Source: Lentinus brumalis
Taxonomy: Eukaryota > Basidiomycota > Agaricomycetes > Polyporales > Polyporaceae
Length of the DNA: 64,000 nucleotides
Direction of reading: 5' to 3'
Assembly (NCBI GenBank): GCA_001792895.1
Contig: MARA01000049.1
Location: 124,001 to 188,000 of the forward strand
Part shown: positions 52,228 to 63,854 of the stretch, piece by piece
Layout of the letters: each line of letters opens with the position of its first letter
Numbering within the stretch: position 1 is the stretch's first letter
Program-made: the position numbers and the translations under genes
Notes under the pieces: generated by a model
The model's database searches: none
What the model was told of the DNA's origin: nothing
Seen by the model: only the letters and a program-made list of their open reading frames with translations

Positions 52228-54458
52228 TCAAACCTCACACGCTCTTCTCTTCAATGCCTCCTCATCGCACACCTGCCCGCGCCCGACATTCTCCTTCTCA
52301 CCCTCACTCTCTGCCAGTGGTGCAGCACCGTCGCGCACATGGTAGAAGAGCACGACCGCGACCGTCTCCGCACACACCGCCGCGAGCAGCCACCACAGAA
52401 CAGCTCTCCTCCCCTCAAAGGCCTCGAAGCCGCCACTCCCGGGCTTCGCCTCAATCGAACTCTCGATGGACGTGTCGATCGACAGACCGAGCGCTGCGCC
52501 CAGCTGTATCGCGCAGTTGAACATCGCCCCGATCACGCCCGCCATCGTCCCTGGGGCCGTCTGGAAGATCGCGATGCTGTCGTCGCCGGCGTTAGCGAGA
52601 GAGCAGCAGCGAGGAATACGGGAGACGAGAGACGAAGGAGGAGGGAGGGCACGAACCTGACGTGCATGTACGTGATCATGGACCCCGCAGAGCCGATGAC
52701 GAGCCCGGGGAAGACGAAGCGCCAGTACCGGTCGGGCGCGTCCCCGAACGCGAGCAGAACGGTCGCGACAATCGTGAGGGTCTGCCCGAAGAGGATGAGG
52801 TACTTGCGCGAGATGTAGCCCCCGAGCGGGCTTGTGAAGCTGAGGAGGGTCGCGGAGATGCCGATGGGGATCCTGGGTGCAGCATGAATGGGTCGGTCGT
52901 AGTACTGAGTGGTGGAGAGGAGGAGGACGGCACTTACATGCGGAGGCCGGACTCGATCGCGGACCATTCATAGACCTGCTGCCACAGAGGAAAGAAGACA
53001 ACGAAGACGGTCGTCCACCAGAAGTAAGGCAGGAGGGAGACTCCGAAGAGGACAGAGAAGTTCGGGAGGAACCATGTGCGAGGAGGACTGGAAGGCGGCG
53101 ATGTTAGCTCTCCGCAGAAACGGCTCGGGCAGAGGGAGACTTACACGGCAGCGTCCTCGGCTGGCATGCTCTTCTCCCAGAGGAAGAACGCGGCGATGAG
53201 GAAGATGGAGATGATGAGAGGTGCGAGTACCTCCGCCGACGCCCAGCCGGAGCCGGATCCGCTCGTGATAGCGAATATGAACAGAATCAGCGCGACTGGG
53301 ATACGTCAAGCCGTCAGTGAGTATGAGGCCGGACCACGAGCCACTTAAGAACACACACCGGTGAGAACGGAGACTCCAACGAGATCTAGCTTCTTCAGAC
53401 CCGCCAAGCGCGAGCCAGCAGTCGCAGACGAAGGCTTGTCGTCGTGGTTGGGGATGAGGAATAGGCAGAATACGGCCGCGGGGACGGCAATGATGGTTGT
53501 AAACCAGAAGATCCAGCGATAGTTGGCGAACTCGACGAATACAGCACTGATCATCGTCCCAAACACTGCGTGGAGTTGGTCAGCTGCGAAGGCGACGTTG
53601 AACAAGGGGGCGCGCACCATTCCCGAGTGCACCCACACCTCCGAAGAGTGCGATCGCGATGCTCTGTTCACGAGGTTCGGGGAAGAAGCGCACAATGAGA
53701 GCGAGTGATGACGGGATGCTGAGTGCTGCGCCTATGTCCCCGAGAGCATCAATACGAGTCAAAGAGGTAGTTCTGGGGGGGAATGCCACTCACAGATACC
53801 GCAGAAGGCTCGGATGATGATCAATCCGACCTTGTTCTGCACGAATCCTGCACCCAAGGACAGTATACCGAGCGTGAAGACCCCGAGGACGAACGCGGGT
53901 TCTGATGGCCGGTCAGAGCGAGAGACGGTTGACGAATGAGCTTTTAGACTTACTGGGGTGGTAGACGTCGCTGATGCGGCCGCTCTGCAAGTAAGTAAGA
54001 TCAGTGATTGTCCCGAGACATAGAGGAGGAGCACTCACAATCAAGAGGAACGATGCGTATGTGAGCTCGAACGCGCTCATGACCCAGCTGGCGTCAACTT
54101 CGTCGAGTGCGAATGCCACCTTCAGCGCAGGCAGCCCGGCAAATAGTGCGTTCAGGTTATAGGCGTCGAGGAGGTTTGCTATACAGAAGATGGCGAAGAG
54201 GAAGTACCGCCGTGCATTCGAGATGCGAACGCGGGGATTGTATGTGGGTTGGATTGACGAGGAGACGAGGTTGTGCAAGGCGTAGGGTTGAGTGTACGTT
54301 GAGACGAGGAGCCGAGAGTAGCCACGCTGGCATCCATGACGGTCTATGTTGCGGTGAGGGGTGATTCTGAGGTATTGTGTCGAAGTTTGAGCATCTAGCT
54401 CGGTTTTGTAGTGCCCATGCCTGCCATCGCGAGTCGTTCCCGTGTAGCTGTCGAACAT
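52228..54458 (-). CDS. MFS transporter, drug:H+ antiporter-like (DHA2 type)
   Basis: A multi-exon reverse gene. Membrane segments appear in order: YFLFAIFCIANLLDAYNLNA, VDASWVMSAFELTYASFLLI, then SGRISDVY (the loop after TM2), EPAFVLGVFTLGILSLGAGF, VGLIIIRAFCGI, GAALSIPSSLALIVRFFPEP, IALFGGVGALGN, FANYRWIFWFTTIIAVPAAV, then ALILFIFAITSGSGSGWASA, LAPLIISIFLIAAFFLWEKS, FGVSLLPYFWWTTVFVVFFP, IPIGISATLLSFTSPLGGYI, LILFGQTLTIVATVLLAFGD, FVFPGLVIGSAGSMITYM and FNCAIQLGAALGLSIDTSIE. This is the 14-segment plan of DHA2 exporters, located in the plasma or vacuolar membrane. Introns of about 50-60 nt lie between these segments (for example GTGAGT after SFLLI). The start ATG 54458 gives a long cytosolic N-terminus. 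No neighbouring biosynthetic cluster shows the substrate. Confidence 0.85.
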
Positions 54459-55778
54459 ACTAGAGTCAGGAGTTAGCCCGGAACGAGGTTACTGATCACC
54501 GGTCGGGGAAGTTTGTTACATACTTGTCTGTATTCCGAGGGAGTTAGCATCTACAACGCCAGAAGTAAGCATCGCGGGAAGCCACGTCAATCCCACTGTA
54601 AGCTCGAACGGTTACCTGGAGACACTCAGACGGAGTTAGCACATTGGAGATAGCAGTTGTGTGCGCGCAACGTCACCGCAGAGTTGAGTTGTCTGCTCGA
54701 CTACCCCCTTATAGACGCATTCCTTCACGAAATGCTCAGAGCTCTGTCAACGTGCGCGTCCAGACAAAGATCTGCACCGTCCACGCGTACCATCGGGGTA
54801 AGTAGTACCCGCGCTTGAGATCTACTCAAGATCTACTTGCATGAAACTCGTGAGTTCGTCCTATCCGATATCAGCTGGGCGGGTGAGATTCTGAACTGGA
54901 AGAACAACACGCCTGCTCGCATCTTGCCACAAGAATGGGCCAGCCTCTGTAGTTGATACACACCTGGTTGACACCTGGCGGTGCGTACTAGGTCATGATG
55001 ATAGAGAGAGCGAACCCTCAGAACTTGAATCTCGTCGCGGTCAGTCGTCCCTGTGTAGCGACTTGGATGCCTGGGCCAGTATGTTCGTCCACCGATGGAT
55101 GGTAGTCCACTGTCATTGTCAAGAACAAGGTTGAAGCGAACTCTGAAAGCCACGGAATATTGAATTTGGTGTCAGACTGTATCTCCGATTACAACTCCAG
55201 GTTTAGCTCAAACTCCGATGATATCTTAGCAATAATCGGAGTTTAATAACTTGAAACTGCTTGCTCCGACTCGTACCCTTCCTGAAGTTCCTCTTGCCTT
55301 CCCTCCTCCTCCAACTGCGCAGACTACTTACGACCCGACTGCGCAGACTACGACTGACCCCGAGCAGTTCCGTTGTATGAAGCTGTGGTACTTACGCAAA
55401 CTTCCTAGAGGCTGATGACAGCATTTCACATAATAATCTCACACCCGTCTTTCCGAGCTTGAACCCACGACTGTCCATGCGATCGTAACAAGTTCTGCAA
55501 GTCCTGGCAATATCCGCTTCCCGATCTGACCGTAGTCGGTATGGCCTGGGTCGGTCGGGAATTGCACCCACTTGCAACGCCGAGCAGCCACCTCCTTTCT
55601 AGCCCGCGGTCCTTTCAGGATCCATCCACCGGTAGCTCCGTCTAGATGCTGACAGCATAGGACAACGCCTTTGTCCAGATCTGTTCTCCAGGACAACCAC
55701 GACAGGTATATAGGTTGGTGTATCTCTTGACAACCGTTGTCTGAACACCCCTCTCACAGCGCATCCAGTGAACACAGT
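54459..55778. other. divergent intergenic region
   Basis: 1.3 kb between the MFS and MDR genes, which diverge, so both promoters lie here. ACTCCGAT and ATCGGAGT form a perfect 8-bp inverted pair at about 55216-55246. A reverse frame at 55696-55439 has weak coding character but no ATG or family. Confidence 0.45.
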
Positions 55779-57134
55779 ATGGCTCCCGCTACGCAGAAGA
55801 TGCTCGGCGTCCCCGAGGTAGGAAAGCCCTGGCAGCTATACACCGACTGGCCCGTCCCTACCCCTGGTCCGAACGACGTACTCGTCAAGATCGTCTCTGC
55901 CGCGCTCAATCCGGCCGACTGGCGCATCCAGGAGAACTTCATGGGTGTCAGCATCCTAGCCAAGAAGTGGCCGTTCATAGGCGGGCTGGACGGAGCCGGC
56001 ATCGTTGAGGACGCCGGATCCGAGGTCTCCAATTTCGCAAAAGGAGACAAAGTGTGAGTTCGCCCTACGCGGCATTCATACGCTACAGTGCGACACAGTG
56101 CTGAGCGCTGAGGTACATACAGGATTGTTCCGGGCGGCTTCGAGCAGGAAAACGCCACGTTCCAGCAGTATAACATCTGTCCTGCTGAGAACATCGCAAA
56201 GGTACGTCTTGGAATTTGTTACGCCGTCACTTTGTTACGTGCTAAGACATCGCCGCTACAGATACCGGCGAATATATCCTTCGATGAGGCTGCGACTCTT
56301 CCGGTCGCGCTCTGTACCGTCGTGACCGGTATCTGGGCACACGAGCCGGGCGCGCGGTCGGTCAACTTCCCGGCGCCCTGGGAAGAGGGCGGCCGTACCA
56401 AGTTCGCAGGCAAGGCCGCGTTCATCGTCGGGGGCTCGGGGTCGGTCGGACAGATGGGTGCGTAAAGCCGCTGCGCTTCGTGGCTTGGAGATTGCTTGCT
56501 GACAGCCTGAGAAATTCCTCTCTCTGGCAGCAATCCAGCTGGCGAAACTCCAGGGCTTCTCGCCTATCATCACGACCGCCTCGCTCCGGAATCAGGACTG
56601 GCTCAAGTCCCTCGGCGCGACGCACATCATCGACCGCACGCTCCCCGACGAGGCGGTCCTTGCGGATATCCCCAAGCTCACCGGCGGGGAACCGATCGTG
56701 TACGCGTTCGACGCCGTCGGGGTCGAGCAGTCCCAGCAGCTCGCGTACAACGCGCTCTCACCCGGGGGCGCGATAGTCACCGTCAATCCGACGGCTGACA
56801 CGGCGCTCAAGGAGAAGGTGCAGCGCGACGGGAGCGCGAAGACGGTCGGGTGCTGTTATGGGGATCTGAGGATCCCGCCGCACCGGAAGCTGGGAGTGGA
56901 GCTGTGCAGCCGGCTGACGGAGTGGTTGGAGAAGGGGATCATCGTGGTGAGTCGAGTTCTGCTGATGGGTCACCGGAGACCGGAGGGGGCGCTGACGGCG
57001 GTGTGCTTGGATAGCCTAACAGGGTCGAAGTCATTCCGGGTGGTCTTCTGGGTGTTCCGGAGGGATGTGAGCGTATCAAGCACAATAAGGTCAGCGGGGT
57101 CAAGCTCGTCGTGCACCCTCAGGAGACCCAGTGA
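55779..57134 (+). CDS. MDR-superfamily oxidoreductase (zinc-type ADH/enoyl reductase-like)
   Basis: Five exons in phase: 55779-56053, 56123-56201, 56262-56457, 56531-56946 and 57015-57134, giving 361 residues. The GroES-like N-terminal half has PGPNDVLVKIVSAALNPADW, GLDGAGIVEDAGSEVSNFAK and GDKV. The Rossmann half has AAFIVGGSGSVGQMAIQLAK (nucleotide-binding glycines), ITTASLRNQDWLKSLGATHI, YAFDAVG and GGAIVTVNPTAD. The C-terminus has PNRVEVIPGGLLGVPEG and SGVKLVVHPQ. No catalytic zinc ligands are seen, so it belongs with the zinc-free quinone or trans-enoyl reductases using NADPH, as in the fungal toxD-like group. The last intron uses TAG at 57012-57014, chosen because the next CAG would break the frame. 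The substrate is unknown; no PKS lies in the window. Confidence 0.88.
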
Positions 57135-57466
57135 TCTGTGTTCGAAGCACCCAAGACTTATGTATTGGCGACGGAAGATGCATTGGAATGGTGTATGAGT
57201 GAGCTATACGCCCAGCTGGGAGAGTCCACATATAGACGAGAAGCAAGGAAGATTGTACATATTTTATCCACCCACCCCAGTACTGCGTGCGTCAAGCTAT
57301 TGATTGGGACTCCGGGAGTGTGGAAACCACTACAGCCTGACGGAGGAATACTTATTTACTCGCGACCTCTTCCATCATCTCGTACGTCCACCTCGCGAAG
57401 GTAATGGAAACGCTGGAGCATACGCATCACAGGGAAACGAAGATCACCCAGACACATCACCCACCG
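57135..57466. other. convergent intergenic gap
   Basis: Between the 3' ends of the MDR gene and membrane protein copy B. Nothing else is seen. Confidence 0.4.
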
Positions 57467-58938
57467 TCACGGCTGCACCTCGTTGACGACGACATCCTTG
57501 CGGTTGTTGCGGGCTCCCGATGCTGAGTCCTTCTCGTCGCCCTTGTCCGAGACACTCCTACCACTGCTCTCCTGGTCTACTCTCTGCCACCCTTGACTGC
57601 GATACGCGTCCTCGGCGTCCTTGAGCAGTTCCGCCAACGACGCTTTCTCAGCTTCGTCAAGACCTTCCACGCTCTCCCCTTCCTGCGAGAACTCCATCGG
57701 CTCGTCGTTCTCCAGTTTGCGAGCAACGAGCTCCTTCCAGCTGCTCCACACGGCTCCATTCGTGGTAACCAGCTCGTCCAAGAGCTTCCGCGGGCATAGA
57801 GCGGCTGATGGCGCAGCGCGAGGCACGCGAAGACGGCCATGCCAGCCTTCGACCTCATGGTGGTCTGCTTGAACGAGGACTCGTCGAGGCCGCAGAGGTC
57901 GAGGAGGTAATCCGTCTGCAAGTCGTCCTGCTGCATAGCGAGATAGACGTTATACACCGCCGACAGCCCGAGCGACGAGACGAACATGAGCTGCCCGAAC
58001 AGTGTGCCTTGTGGGATAAGGACGAGTTGGGTGAGGAACTGTATGACCAGGGCGCACAGCCCATACTTGAAGACTTTTCGATCGTCCGCGGAGAGCTCGA
58101 GGCGAAAGCGGCCGCGTGCAAGGTCAACTAATCGCAGCTCCGCATGCTTGCACTGGCGCAGGAGGATGACCCCACGCTCATGCAGGAGGAGCCCCTCCTC
58201 TTTTCTCTCCGTCCCCTTCGGCGGGTTTGGCCCACATTCCGGAGAGCTGACCTCCATCCTGGCCTGTGTCTCCATCAGAGGTACGCGTATCGCACCGCCG
58301 GCGAATATTCCGGTCAAGATGCTCGCGAAGCACCACCAGTCCTGGGCAAGGCCGCACACAATGCACATCGCGAAGCTTGCATAATACCCTCCGAGGATCC
58401 AAATGAGAATGATGACATTCAAGCGTGAAGCGGATGCGTCGGTAGGTGTTACGGGTGGCTGCGACGGTGCTTCCACGATGGTCACATAGGAATCGGTGTG
58501 CTGGGAGGAAGCGGAAGCAGCCCAGCGCCGTTGCGCATCCCGCGCAATTAGGTATGCCGGATGGCCCGTGCGGATTGTCTTCCCCGAGGCAGAGATGAAT
58601 GTAGGTCCTCTCTTTGCCTCCAGTCCGAGGATCTCAGCGGGGTCCCGGTCGTCGCTCGAAAAGAGGGAACCCCAGAATGTGCTCTTGGCCAGGGGCGCAC
58701 ACCGCTTCACCACCTCGTACGCACCCGGAGAGTTGTAGTATCCCAGGAGCATGATCAGGCCCCCCACGCGCTGCTTCAGGATGCAAGTCATCGCAACGGC
58801 CTTCCAGGCGCTGTCTCCGCCGAAGAAGCCCGCGATTCCTGAAGAGTCGAGCTTGAAGGAGGAGTCGGATAGAGATGAGTGAATGATGGGGACCCAAGAG
58901 CGGGATGTGTGCTTGGTAAGCGTATCGATAGCGGGCAT
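57467..58938 (-). CDS. multi-pass membrane hypothetical protein, copy B, frameshifted
   Basis: From ATG 58938 (MPAIDTLTKHTSRSW) the block order follows copy A: AGFFGGDSAWKAVA, YNSPGAYEVVKRCAPLAKS, GHPAYLIAR, membrane segments SFAMCIVCGLAQDWWCFASI and ALVIQFLTQLVLIPQGTLFG with MFVSSLGLSAVYNVYLAMQQ, then VFACLALRHQ. At about 57790-57805 the frame changes. Copy A has about eight residues between ALRHE and RKVLDKL, but here only about four remain and the continuing sequence RKLLDELVTTNGAVWSSWKE lies in another frame, running to the stop at 57467. A small out-of-frame deletion is the simplest reading. The gene is either a recent pseudogene or has an altered C-terminus of 60-70 residues. It lacks the VP repeat of copy A. 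Confidence 0.7.
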
Positions 58939-59070
58939 GGTCGGGCTTGGAGGGCTTGTGGCGAACAACCCACGCAACTCGTGTATAAAGGTCGAGAGCG
59001 GCGCTTGGAGAAGGCTCAGCCTGAACACGAGTCCGTGGTGTGAGGCAGTACCACGGTGCTTCGAAGTCAC

Positions 59071-60048
59071 GAAGATGATAGAATTACGTCAGATCCGCGA
59101 GGAGGACGCACGCGTACTGCCCACCTTGCCGACACAGTACCGCAATACCGTCAGAGCATGAGAACAACAGCGCGTTGGAGGGTGGGCGCCGTACTGCCCA
59201 CCTTGCCGACACAGTACCGCAATATCGTCAGAGCATGAGAACAACAGCGCGTTGGAGGGTGGGCGCCGTACTGCCCACCTTGCCGACACAGTACCGGAAT
59301 ACCGCTAGAGCATGAGAACAACAGAGCGTTGGGAAGTGGGCGCCGTGATTGGCATGGTGGAATCGTGCGTCAAACGGGCTCTGACTCTGTTTGGCAACAC
59401 TATCAGCGCGGTAGCATAAGTAGTAGTAAGAGGAATGAAATTTACAGATGAATATGGTCTGCCTTGAGAGGGAAAATGACTCTTCGGGTTTGAAAGGCCA
59501 AAGCACGAAAGCGGGTCGGTTCGCTGCTTCACAGAGGACCCGTCGTAGCCTGGCACTGACAGCGGACAGGCGTGGTCGGAGCGGACAAGCAAAAGACAGG
59601 CGATAAAAATGGTAGTGGTCAGCTAGGGACGTGGGTGATGGTCCAAAGGTGCGCGTGGCGGTAGTGGTAAAAAAGGCGTCGGCCGTCTAGCAGCACTTCA
59701 TCAATATCATCTGCATAACGGAGGGCTTAAAGGAACATTCGCTGGGCCGCATTTAACCTTTGTTGTCCCGTCATTCGGCCTCGCGACTTCGCTCCTGGGA
59801 TTATGAAGAGGTTAACACCGTCGCTAGACATGCTGCTTCTGGTCACTCACAGACCCACACTGCACAGATTGCCGCTTTCTCGATTGTTACGCTCTTCGGC
59901 GCGTGCTCACTTCACTAAACGTCGCTTCCCCGAGCTCTCTTTCCTGCTTGAACTACTCTGCGAGTCGAGTCGTCCAGTGCTCGTCCTTTCTTTGCATGCA
60001 ATTCCTCACATGACCTCTGGTGTTCCTCGGAGCCAACATCCACGGAGG
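59071..60048. other. intergenic with a 77-bp tandem repeat
   Basis: No supported gene apart from the repeat described separately. Confidence 0.45.
59115..59345. repeat. 77-bp tandem repeat, 3 copies
   Basis: TACTGCCCACCTTGCCGACA starts at 59115, 59192 and 59269. The first two units are nearly identical and the third has several changes. Confidence 0.9.
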
Positions 60049-60678
60049 TCAGGTTCCCGTCGGGATGAGCTGAGGGAGTCTCATCAGCGGCGCCGCCCGA
60101 TGCTTGTCTGCGAGCGCGGGCAAGTTCACTGCATTTGGCGCTGAACTTGTCCATTTCGCGCCTAACGCAGGGCGTAACTGCTCAGTCGTAAGTAGGAATG
60201 CATACCGAGAAGACGACGCATACGTACTATAGAGATATAACGGCCACGGCATAACGACCCACGGTAGCCTGCGACGAGGGAAGTACTCCTCCTTGCTGCT
60301 GACGTAGTTGGGCGGAAAGATTGTGGGCAGGATCTCGGCGTACGATGGCTTGTACTTGAGTAGCTCCAGAGGCGCCTCTTCTCCCCGAAGCTGCGGTGAG
60401 ACGAGGAGGATAAGGAGGAATTTGATGCAGCGGGATCCGTCCTGGGACACGGTGCGAATTTCGATGAGATCGAGGCCGTCGCACCAGCCTTCCATTATTC
60501 GCCTCGCAGCAGGAAGTGGCTCCTCCAGTTCGATCTGCTCATGCGTAAGACCATGTGCGAGACAGAGGAGGTAGAGGTGGTCGACGGTCATGCAGAAGCC
60601 AGCGATCCAGATGTCGCAGGGGACTTTAGGCAGTGTCTTGTCCTTACGGGATGATGTGAGGGTATGCGAATCAGCCAT
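60049..60678 (-). CDS. hypothetical protein
   Basis: Intact intronless frame of 209 residues from ATG 60678. Features: DIWIAGFCMTVDHLYLLCLA, HGLTHEQIELEEPLPAARRI, GLDLIEIRTV, KFLLILLVSPQL, YVSSKEEYFPRRRLPWVVMP and a C-terminal tail rich in Ala, Leu and Pro. It has the composition of a folded soluble protein and a reasonable start, but no known family is recognised. Confidence 0.6.
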   Translation of the reverse strand: MADSHTLTSSRKDKTLPKVPCDIWIAGFCMTVDHLYLLCLAHGLTHEQIELEEPLPAARRIMEGWCDGLDLIEIRTVSQDGSRCIKFLLILLVSPQLRGEEAPLELLKYKPSYAEILPTIFPPNYVSSKEEYFPRRRLPWVVMPWPLYLYSTYASSSRYAFLLTTEQLRPALGAKWTSSAPNAVNLPALADKHRAAPLMRLPQLIPTGT

Positions 60679-60904
60679 GGTGGCGAGAACAGAGAACAGA
60701 TTTATAAGAACCGACTACGCTACCGTAAGTAACTCAGGTAATAGATAACAATCTAATACCTCGCCGGCCCGGTGACTCAGTAAGGACTGGACTAATATAC
60801 AGTAAGTAACTCAGCTTATTGAGATGTATGTACGATTTTATGGTGCTCGGGGACGCGCAGAAACTACAGAGGGACGAACCCTGATATAGAACGGCAAGTC
60901 GATG
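60679..60904. other. intergenic gap
   Basis: Short AT-richer stretch with two AGTAA(G/C)TAACTCAG-like repeats near 60727 and 60804. No gene. Confidence 0.4.
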
Positions 60905-61849
60905 TCAGAGCGGCAGAACGTAAAAGTCATACTGAGGATATGCGTCGCGCAGAGCCTCAAGGTCGACCATGTCAAGGTCGGCTAACCAAACTCGACTGTC
61001 CGGCACCATATCTTCATGTGACTCGACGGAGGCCCAGTAGTGCCGCAGGCCGCACGCGAGCAGGGAGCAGAAGATGAGAGTGGCGTAACCTCCTAGGGCC
61101 CATAGAAGGTAGCGAGGGGGAAGCCGAGACTTCGACTTGGTTGAAGTAGTCGGAGGACGGGATGTGCGTGATCGCAGTGGGGCTGCGAGCAGACCCTTCA
61201 TCGTAGGGTGAGGCATCGCAGAGACTATCGAGAGGGCAACCGTCGCGAGTTGCAGAGCACGCTGCCAGAGAGTACTGCCCACATACCGGATGCCAGCGGG
61301 ACTGATACCGGACGTGAGGCACTGCGTGATGCGGACGGCAGCTCCGGAGACCGTTTGCATGACGGCATGAACGGTCGGGCGGATACTCGGTAGTGAGAAG
61401 GACGCGGTCGTCAGAGGAGCAGCATCTTGAACGCCACTCAGTCTGGACGCGGACTTCTTGGTCGAGGATTTCTTCTTCGCCAGCCGGAAACGGGCACATG
61501 CGGCTTTGTCTTGAGGCGAAGGAGGGATACGTGGATTCCGGCGTAGCTGGTGCCTCCTGGAGGGTCGCGCAGGGGGCTGAGATGAGGCCGAAATGGGGCG
61601 TGACCGACGAGGCTGGAATATGCAAGAGTCGACGGTGATCTCGCCGTTGAGGAAATAGGGGTACGAGACTGGTGGTAGTACTAGTTGTAGTGGTGGTGGT
61701 GGTGGTGGTGATGCAAACGGTGTAGAAGCCTCGCTATGCATGAGAAACCTCACTGCAGAGCAGTGGTAAGGCAATAGCGGTAGTACTGGCGGTGGGCCTG
61801 GTGGTGGTGGTGGTGGTGGTGGTGGTGGTGAGTGGTTGAATGGACGCAT
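60905..61849 (-). CDS. hypothetical protein with polyproline runs and one membrane segment
   Basis: Intact intronless frame of 314 residues from ATG 61849. The N-terminus has a run of ten prolines, then a second run of six, encoded by GGT/GTG triplet repeats on the forward strand (about 61682-61709 and 61801-61829). A basic Lys/Arg/Ser-rich part follows (LAKKKSSTKKSASR). One hydrophobic segment lies near the C-terminus (LLWALGGYATLIFCSLLACG), followed by a short acidic tail. It is probably a single-pass membrane protein if expressed. No family is recognised. Confidence 0.5.
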   Translation of the reverse strand: MRPFNHSPPPPPPPPPPGPPPVLPLLPYHCSAVRFLMHSEASTPFASPPPPPPLQLVLPPVSYPYFLNGEITVDSCIFQPRRSRPISASSQPPARPSRRHQLRRNPRIPPSPQDKAACARFRLAKKKSSTKKSASRLSGVQDAAPLTTASFSLPSIRPTVHAVMQTVSGAAVRITQCLTSGISPAGIRYVGSTLWQRALQLATVALSIVSAMPHPTMKGLLAAPLRSRTSRPPTTSTKSKSRLPPRYLLWALGGYATLIFCSLLACGLRHYWASVESHEDMVPDSRVWLADLDMVDLEALRDAYPQYDFYVLPL

Positions 61850-62002
61850 CTGGCGTCTGTGGCGAGTTGAGAACTTAGTAGATGACTAAGCCTTGCGCAG
61901 TGAACTATATTTGGCTGGTACGATCCCGCAGTCTGGAGAGGGTTAGGCTAAACGCTAATGAGCCGCACCGTGCACCGTTCGCCGTTGGTGGGCCGTCCTA
62001 TT

Positions 62003-62213
62003 GGATGACTTTCCATAAGGGTCTGCGGCTCTGCGGACGACCGTAGACTTCCAAACACCTCTGTTGGCCGAGATACCGAGGCCGATACGAACCCCGCTGA
62101 TGGGACAGAGCTCCCGGGTTGTCCGTCCAGCGCTCAAGATACCCGGCGAAGATCAAGCTCCGCTAGGAATCTACGGCGACCGTAGACCCGCAGAGTCTTA
62201 TGGAAAGTCATCC
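62003..62213. repeat. degenerate inverted repeat (possible MITE remnant)
   Basis: GGATGACTTTCCATAAG at 62003-62019 is the exact reverse complement of 62197-62213. The similarity continues inward for about 25 bases with mismatches (CTCTGCGG, CCGTAGA). No target-site duplication is clear. Confidence 0.65.
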
Positions 62214-62314
62214 ATTTGCACGTCAATAGGTCCGTACGTCAATCGTCTGCCTAGGACAGACAACCTTGCGCCGGCATTCAAGGTTGTCAAAACAGTCCAG
62301 GAGTATCAGCAGCA

Positions 62315-62563
62315 TCAAGGTACATTCACGACATCATAACTTGCCCGCCGTGGTGGCGAGTCTGGGTACAACGGATCGTGACTCCAAATGCAGAAGATCA
62401 GGGCGCCGCGAGAGGTGTCAGGCACAACATCCTTGAAATTGGTGGTCGTGGAAGTCAAATCATCAATAGGCTTCAATAGGCCGCTGTCCCTGAATGTCCG
62501 TAACGCATCGTGCATGGAATCTTCAGAGCAGTCTGGTTGGGCCCGCGAAGCGGCATAACGCAA
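62315..62563 (-). pseudogene. possible coding remnant
   Basis: An 82-codon reverse frame without ATG (MHDALRTFRDSGLLKPIDDL, DTSRGALIFCIWSHDPLYPD) has coding-like composition and ends in a stop, as if it were a last exon. No family or upstream exon is found. Confidence 0.25.
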
Positions 62564-63854
62564 AATGTGGGCCCATACCAGTGTATCAATAATACATGTG
62601 ACATCGAGATCAGCGGATGTGGTTTGTTACTAGGTACGGTGTCTCAACTCGTCCGTGCTGGCGAGAGAGGGCAGGCGATGACGTCGCGAACAAACTGCCG
62701 CAGTCACCAGTGAAAGGGAGTAAGTGTAACATCCTCTTACGATGCACCAAAGTAGAGAAGGAATACAACGTGGATATCATATCAAGAAGAACTGTTGTTG
62801 GGCCGTCCTTTCTGCACGTCGATAGGCCCGTCAATCGTATGCCTAGGGGAGACAAAGAAGAACTGAGAAGATACATGGCGAAACGCAAGCCCCAGTTTAC
62901 CCTGCAGCCTCTTCCAAGTCCTTGCAGCCAATGAGATACACCGCGCCGATCCTGTCACGGCACCTCGACTGTACCCATTCCTCCTTTTTCACTGACAAGC
63001 GTAGTCCTGTACAGGACATGTGAACGTGCGGACGTACCCAGAACAATCCTCAGTCCGACACCCTTGCTCCTCCCATGCCTCATGTACGTCCGTGGCCCGT
63101 GGGCATTGCCTGCCGGTCACCGACACCGCTGGGAGACACGAGTGAGTCGACGCTGGATCTGGGGATACACATCCGGTCTTCGGGCTAGTAATTGGGCGAC
63201 GAAAACGTATGCAGATAATGCGCGTGCAACCCGAGAACAGATACGAAGAACAGAAAGTCATTTCGCCCGATGCAAGCTCATTGGCGTCCAGTAGGTTCGC
63301 TCGACCGATGTCGTAGAGTCCGATGATCATGGTGGTCCAGGTCAAGAGGATGTGCATGAGCGTCAAAACGTCTTGCTCCCCGACTCCAACTATAAGTACT
63401 GCCACTCGTTCCAACCGCTCCACACGCTGCCCAACTACTCTCTCAGTATAGTTGCTTTCCAGCAGCGCGTTTACGGTACGATTGAGTTGCAATTGACTTC
63501 CACTTGATGAAACTCACAAGTCACCCCGCAGTCACGGTCTCTTATCTCTCGCGGTTTGGGCATAAGTACGCCGCTCCGGTGGTCGTACAATGCCACTGAT
63601 CGGATGTCAAGACGTCAGCACGATAGCGCATGTGCGTACTACTACTTGCCAGCTCTGGGACATGGGTAATCTGCCATAGGTGAATGACATTCCAACGTGG
63701 ATCAGACTGCGGCGCACAGCCCTGGACTGAACAGACTTATAGAGTCCCCGCAAGCATCGGTTCGCCTGAGCCCTTCCTGAACGTGCATAGTCGGCACTAG
63801 GACATTCAAGCGCAGCCGCTGCACTCATCCCATCCGACGCATCCCGTGCGCTTC

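Larger units (their letters stand above)
61850..63854. other. intergenic region with degenerate repeats and weak coding fragments
   Basis: About 2 kb. A reverse frame at 63492-62989 starts with TTG and contains LLTWTTMIIGLYDIGRANLL; it may be an exon remnant. GTTGGGCCGTCC and GCACGTC(A/G)ATAGG(T/C)CCGT motifs occur twice (about 62217-62262 and 62795-62856), suggesting pieces of one old repeat. Confidence 0.4.

Noticed and set aside
55439..55696. 85-residue reverse-strand gene upstream of the MDR gene
   Set aside because: No ATG, no family, and it would overlap the MDR promoter.
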